Origin: Bradyrhizobium sp. URHD0069
GTDB lineage: Bacteria; Pseudomonadota; Alphaproteobacteria; Rhizobiales; Xanthobacteraceae
Assembly: GCF_000701345.1 (NCBI RefSeq)
Contig: NZ_JNIJ01000031.1
Location: 1 to 64,000, forward strand
Direction of reading: 5' to 3'
Length of the DNA stretch: 64,000 bases
How positions within the stretch are numbered: position 1 is the first letter of the stretch; every line of letters begins with the position of its first letter. A program made the position numbers and the translations under genes. Of this stretch, positions 61,191 to 64,000 are shown one piece after another. The notes under the pieces are model-generated. The model did no database searches and was not told the DNA's origin. It was given only the letters and a program-made list of their open reading frames with translations.

Positions 61191-62579
61191 TCAGACCACC
61201 TTGGCGTTGGCAAGAATTGCCCGGGCGCGATCTCGTTGCGCATCGGAAATGGTCAAACGCTCTGCAAATTTCTCATCCAGGGGCGCGGTTGCGTCGATGC
61301 CCATCTTGGTGACGGTAAAGTTGTTCGGATCGGATGTCGGATCGATGATCGCGGACTTCACACCCGGCACCATGAAGATATCCTTCTCGGCCCGCATCCG
61401 CGTTGCGACGGCCCACATCACGTCGTCCATATCGTAGATATCGACGTCATCGTCCACGACAATCACATGCTTGGTATAGAGCTCGGTGCCAAGGGCCGTC
61501 AGCATCGCCATCTTCGGTTCGCCTTCCGCAATCTTCTTCATCGATACGATTGCAAGAAACGCGCCACAGGTTTTGTGGGGAACATGCACGGCGCGAACAT
61601 TCGGCAGATTGCGGCGCAGCGCATTCAGGATCTCGCCTTCCCGCGTGATGCAGGAAATCAGAATGTGATCGCGGGACATGCCTGACACAACACTATGGAA
61701 GTAGGCATCCCGCCGCATGCGAACGCGTTTCGCAACAAAAACGTTCTGCGTGCTGCGATATGATGCATAACCGGTAAATTCTCCGAACGGACCCTCGGGC
61801 TCATGCACACCGGCCAGAATTTCGCCCTCGATAACGATCTCGGCAGCTGCGGGAACCTCGATGTCGCCGACGCCGCAGCGGGCGAGGCGATACGGCTCAC
61901 CGAACAACCCACCGATGATTTCGAATTTGCGGATATTTGGAGGATACGCATAGACCATCGAGCCCATGTAGTGCAGCGGATGCACGCCGATCACGATGGC
62001 AGCGGGCAATGACTGCCCCTTTGCTTCGGCGCGACGATGGAATTCATACATCCGGCGACGCGAGTGGAGGGAAATCCCGAGCCGGTTTTTGCCCTTCAGC
62101 ATCAACCTGTGAAAGCCCGTCGTATCGACGCCGGTTTCCGGATCGCGCGCGGTAATCTGCCCCGCAGTAATATACGGTGCGGCATCGACGGAGAATTGAT
62201 ATGGAATTGGCAACTTCGTCAGATCAATCTCGCTTCCTTCCAAGACCACATCGTCGAAGGCGCCCTTGGCAACCACTTCGCACGGAATGTAATTCTGGCA
62301 TCGATCGCGAAAAGCCGTCGGAAGATTTTGAACATCGCAATTAAGACTGCGCGCCAGCAATTTACGATTGCCCGCGATATTCGTGACGACCGGCATGTCG
62401 AAGCCGACGACGTTCTCGAATATGACAACCGGACTCTTGTTGAGACGATCGAGCTCGAAAATCGTCGACGTCATTTCCAGTTGCTGGCTGACCGGCTCGC
62501 TAATCCTCAGAACGTCCCCTGCGTCCGCCTTCTCCGTCGCTTCGATGAATCCACGCAAGCTTTGATTGTCTGCCGCCAA
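61191..62579 (-). CDS. UbiD family decarboxylase
   Basis: A 462-residue prenyl-FMN-dependent (de)carboxylase of the UbiD family. HEPEGPFGEFTGYASY contains catalytic Glu residues, with Arg/Glu partners in LAGVHEPEGPFG and RSTQNVF regions; TTGFHRLMLKGKNRLGISLH is the metal/prFMN segment. A TTG start at 62579 follows GGGGAG. The operon ubiD-binding protein-ATPase-permease-ubiX couples uptake, cofactor and catalysis. Likely substrate: an aromatic, heteroaromatic or alpha,beta-unsaturated carboxylic acid. Confidence 0.93.
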   Translation of the reverse strand: MAADNQSLRGFIEATEKADAGDVLRISEPVSQQLEMTSTIFELDRLNKSPVVIFENVVGFDMPVVTNIAGNRKLLARSLNCDVQNLPTAFRDRCQNYIPCEVVAKGAFDDVVLEGSEIDLTKLPIPYQFSVDAAPYITAGQITARDPETGVDTTGFHRLMLKGKNRLGISLHSRRRMYEFHRRAEAKGQSLPAAIVIGVHPLHYMGSMVYAYPPNIRKFEIIGGLFGEPYRLARCGVGDIEVPAAAEIVIEGEILAGVHEPEGPFGEFTGYASYRSTQNVFVAKRVRMRRDAYFHSVVSGMSRDHILISCITREGEILNALRRNLPNVRAVHVPHKTCGAFLAIVSMKKIAEGEPKMAMLTALGTELYTKHVIVVDDDVDIYDMDDVMWAVATRMRAEKDIFMVPGVKSAIIDPTSDPNNFTVTKMGIDATAPLDEKFAERLTISDAQRDRARAILANAKVV

Positions 62580-62617
62580 CGTAATCTCCCCGCTGCTTTT
62601 CGCCTTCTATTAAGTCA

Positions 62618-62638
62618 TCAGCTTATATTATAAGTTGA
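62618..62638. promoter_or_regulatory. Palindromic operator upstream of ubiD
   Basis: A 21-bp inverted repeat, TCAG-CTTATA-T-TATAAG-TTGA, symmetric apart from one pair and the centre, 39 bp before the ubiD start. The core differs from the Zur core (GTTATATTATAAC) only in the outer base. More likely a site for the GntR regulator starting at 63841 than for Zur. Confidence 0.5.
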
Positions 62639-62789
62639 AGTGAGCAAGCGCAGGACTGCTCAAAATCCTTGCGGATTTGCATCGTTTTACGCAAAACATC
62701 GGCGCCACGATGCAAAATGGATGTTCTGTGATAGGCCTGCGCGACGATTGCCGCATCGAAAGACACGCTGGCAACAGGCCCGGAGAGCG

Positions 62790-63044
62790 TTAGAAAGTAC
62801 TTACAAGCCCGCCCGACAACGCCGCGAGATGCGCGCTCGGAAATTCAACGTCTAAAATAAAGGCATAGGCCTTCAGATTACGCACTTCAGCCGTCGCGGC
62901 ATCATCAGGTTCGCCTGGGTTCGTAGACGCGGTTTCCATCGCGCTCTGCTGCAAATGCTGGGCTTCCAGTTCTTCTGCGGCACGCGTTTTACTGCCCTTT
63001 TTCCTATACCTTGCCGTACTGACCCGCCACGTTACATGCAACAT
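62790..63044 (-). pseudogene. Truncated duplicate of the TIGR02444 gene
   Basis: The frame ends in EVEFPSAHLA-type sequence: AEELEAQHLQQSAMETAS and LKAYAFILDVEFPSAHLAAL align with AEELQAEHLQQTTMETAF and MKTYAHILNVEFPSAHLATL of the next gene, about 60% identical over 60 residues; the DNA aligns too. The N-terminal TIGR02444 core is missing, so it is a partial, decayed copy arranged in tandem. Confidence 0.6.
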
Positions 63045-63169
63045 ACTGTCGCTGCCCTCGCTGAAGAGCGGCCAGCGGGGGAACCACGTCCGTTAGGATC
63101 TGCCGTCGAGGCGAAGTTTACCCAGTATTGCGCGAGCTGGTCCGAGAGCTTGCGATCTTCGCGAGAACG

Positions 63170-63658
63170 CTAGGTACGCGCCAGACGACCCAACAAGGTC
63201 GCGAGATGCGCGGACGGAAATTCAACGTTTAAAATATGGGCATATGTCTTCATGTTGAACACTGCGGCCGTTTCGGCGTCATCAAGTTCACCGAGGTCCG
63301 CAAACGCCGTTTCCATGGTGGTTTGCTGCAAATGCTCGGCCTGCAATTCTTCTGCTTGCACGCGCTGGCGGAGTAAATCGACGTCTTGCGACGGCCACCC
63401 CGGCGCCGGAGTCTTGAGAAAATGTCTCACCGTTCGCAGCGGCCGCACGACGTTCATTTGCCAGGTTTGCACAAGTTCGATCACGTTACGAACGTCACCA
63501 TCGCTTAATCGCCGCCCCCTATATGCCTGCCAAAGCCCATAGAGCACGATGTTGACGTCCGCTCCGAAGCGATCTTGAAGATCAAGACAAGCATTTCCTA
63601 CTTCCGGTTGGGAGTAGAATTTTAAAGAGAAGGTCCAGAATGACATGGTGTCTTGCAT
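63170..63658 (-). CDS. TIGR02444 family protein
   Basis: A 162-residue protein of the TIGR02444 family of unknown function. MSFWTFSLKFYSQPEVGNAC and LDLQDRFGADVNIVLYGLW form the family core; the C-terminal helical part (about 100-160) carries the duplicated segment. ATG 63658; ATG 63646 is possible. No signal or TM. Confidence 0.8.
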   Translation of the reverse strand: MQDTMSFWTFSLKFYSQPEVGNACLDLQDRFGADVNIVLYGLWQAYRGRRLSDGDVRNVIELVQTWQMNVVRPLRTVRHFLKTPAPGWPSQDVDLLRQRVQAEELQAEHLQQTTMETAFADLGELDDAETAAVFNMKTYAHILNVEFPSAHLATLLGRLART

Positions 63659-63809
63659 ATTCCGACCGCCAGTTTGCAGCATCCGCGTAACCCGCATATC
63701 ATGACATTGCGAGCCGGATACCTACTGAATTCAATCGAGAGCAGATTTCAAGAGAGCGTTCCGAGCCGGTGTGATAACACTCATTCCATCATCAACATCC
63801 GCAAACCGG

Positions 63810-63839
63810 AATTTATGGCACGACAATTTATGGCACGAC
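63810..63839. repeat. 15-bp tandem repeat before the partial GntR gene
   Basis: AATTTATGGCACGAC occurs twice in direct succession, ending two bases before the ATG at 63841. Each copy carries an ATG out of frame with the GntR start; the frame reads MARQFMARQ then stops at TGA overlapping the GntR ATG (ATGA). Confidence 0.8.
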
Positions 63840-63840
63840 A

Positions 63841-64000
63841 ATGACGCACAAACAGGCTCAGCGCATCACCGTTTCACACAACTTGACGGATCGTATCACA
63901 CTGATGCTGCGCAATGACATTGTCAGCGGCAAGTATCAACCCGGGCGACAGTTGCCGGCCGGAAAGGATCTCAGCGATTTGTTTGGGGTTAGCATCACTG
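63841..64000 (+). CDS. GntR family regulator, N-terminal part (cut by window end)
   Basis: The first 53 codons of a GntR protein: IVSGKYQPGRQLPAGKDLSD then LFGVSIT, the start of the FadR-type winged helix. It continues beyond the window. Pointed away from ubiD, with a palindrome between them, it is a candidate regulator of the ubiD operon. Confidence 0.75.
   Translation, partial: MTHKQAQRITVSHNLTDRITLMLRNDIVSGKYQPGRQLPAGKDLSDLFGVSIT

Noticed and set aside
62618..62638. Second Zur box
   Set aside because: The core resembles the Zur site, but the outer bases differ (C..G instead of G..C), and the downstream genes have no link to zinc.
1..64000. CRISPR arrays, tRNA or rRNA genes, integrase/transposase genes
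   Set aside because: Searched for by eye on both strands; no regular spaced repeats, cloverleaf sequences, rRNA motifs or recombinase proteins were recognised.

Overview
The window looks like a chromosomal segment of a Bradyrhizobium-type alphaproteobacterium (Nitrobacteraceae). The basis is high GC with dense, often overlapping genes; the protein families and their order; a polyamine locus built around ornithine decarboxylase and homospermidine synthase; and several palindromic intergenic repeats of the kind scattered through Bradyrhizobium and Rhodopseudomonas genomes. No rRNA, tRNA, CRISPR array, complete insertion sequence or nod/nif gene was seen.

Layout. 0-8 kb is a patchy accessory region: a secreted protein of lower GC, an epoxide hydrolase between two 88-bp direct repeats, a Tat-exported deacetylase, a cupin, a decayed nucleotidyl cyclase fragment, a DUF899 protein and a dienelactone hydrolase. 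8-12.5 kb holds a Ni/Co transporter, a DUF1007 protein and an M3 peptidase. 12.5-17.2 kb is the polyamine locus with a structured leader (probable speF motif), ornithine decarboxylase, a GNAT enzyme, RidA and homospermidine synthase. 17.2-23.5 kb holds acetoacetate decarboxylase and a zinc-acquisition operon (His-rich peptide, ABC transporter, CobW GTPase, WD40 protein) behind a near-perfect Zur box. 23.7-33.3 kb is housekeeping or stress related: CrcB, Fe-SOD, an AAC(2')-like GNAT, MATE, DUF3095, a secreted orthocaspase and HtpG.

33.6-64 kb is the most interesting part: about 29 kb of catabolic genes, almost all on the minus strand. It begins with a diaminopropionate ammonia-lyase divergent from an Lrp regulator, then a branched-chain-type ABC transporter. 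Next comes an operon of PLP enzyme, two CoA-transferase subunits, a luciferase-like oxidoreductase and L-serine dehydratase. Then follows a complete coenzyme F420 operon (PxpA, F420:NADP reductase, CofE, CofD, CofC, fused CofG-CofH). A three-gene molybdenum hydroxylase follows whose iron-sulfur subunit is fused to a CoxG domain, then a GntR regulator. The last operon is UbiD, ABC importer and UbiX, followed by a TIGR02444 gene with a truncated copy and the start of a second GntR gene.

Four promoters in this block carry the same palindrome (CTA-N4-TAG core with ATG-like flanks), upstream of the ABC binding protein, the PLP/CoA-transferase operon, the F420 operon and the molybdenum hydroxylase operon. 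I infer one regulon in which a substrate is imported, hydroxylated and reduced with F420H2 recycled from NADPH, then passed through CoA-transferase and PLP chemistry. The substrate cannot be read from the sequence; a nitrogen heterocycle or unusual amino acid fits the enzyme set best. F420 synthesis in Proteobacteria is known, but this combination in one regulon is not one I recognise.
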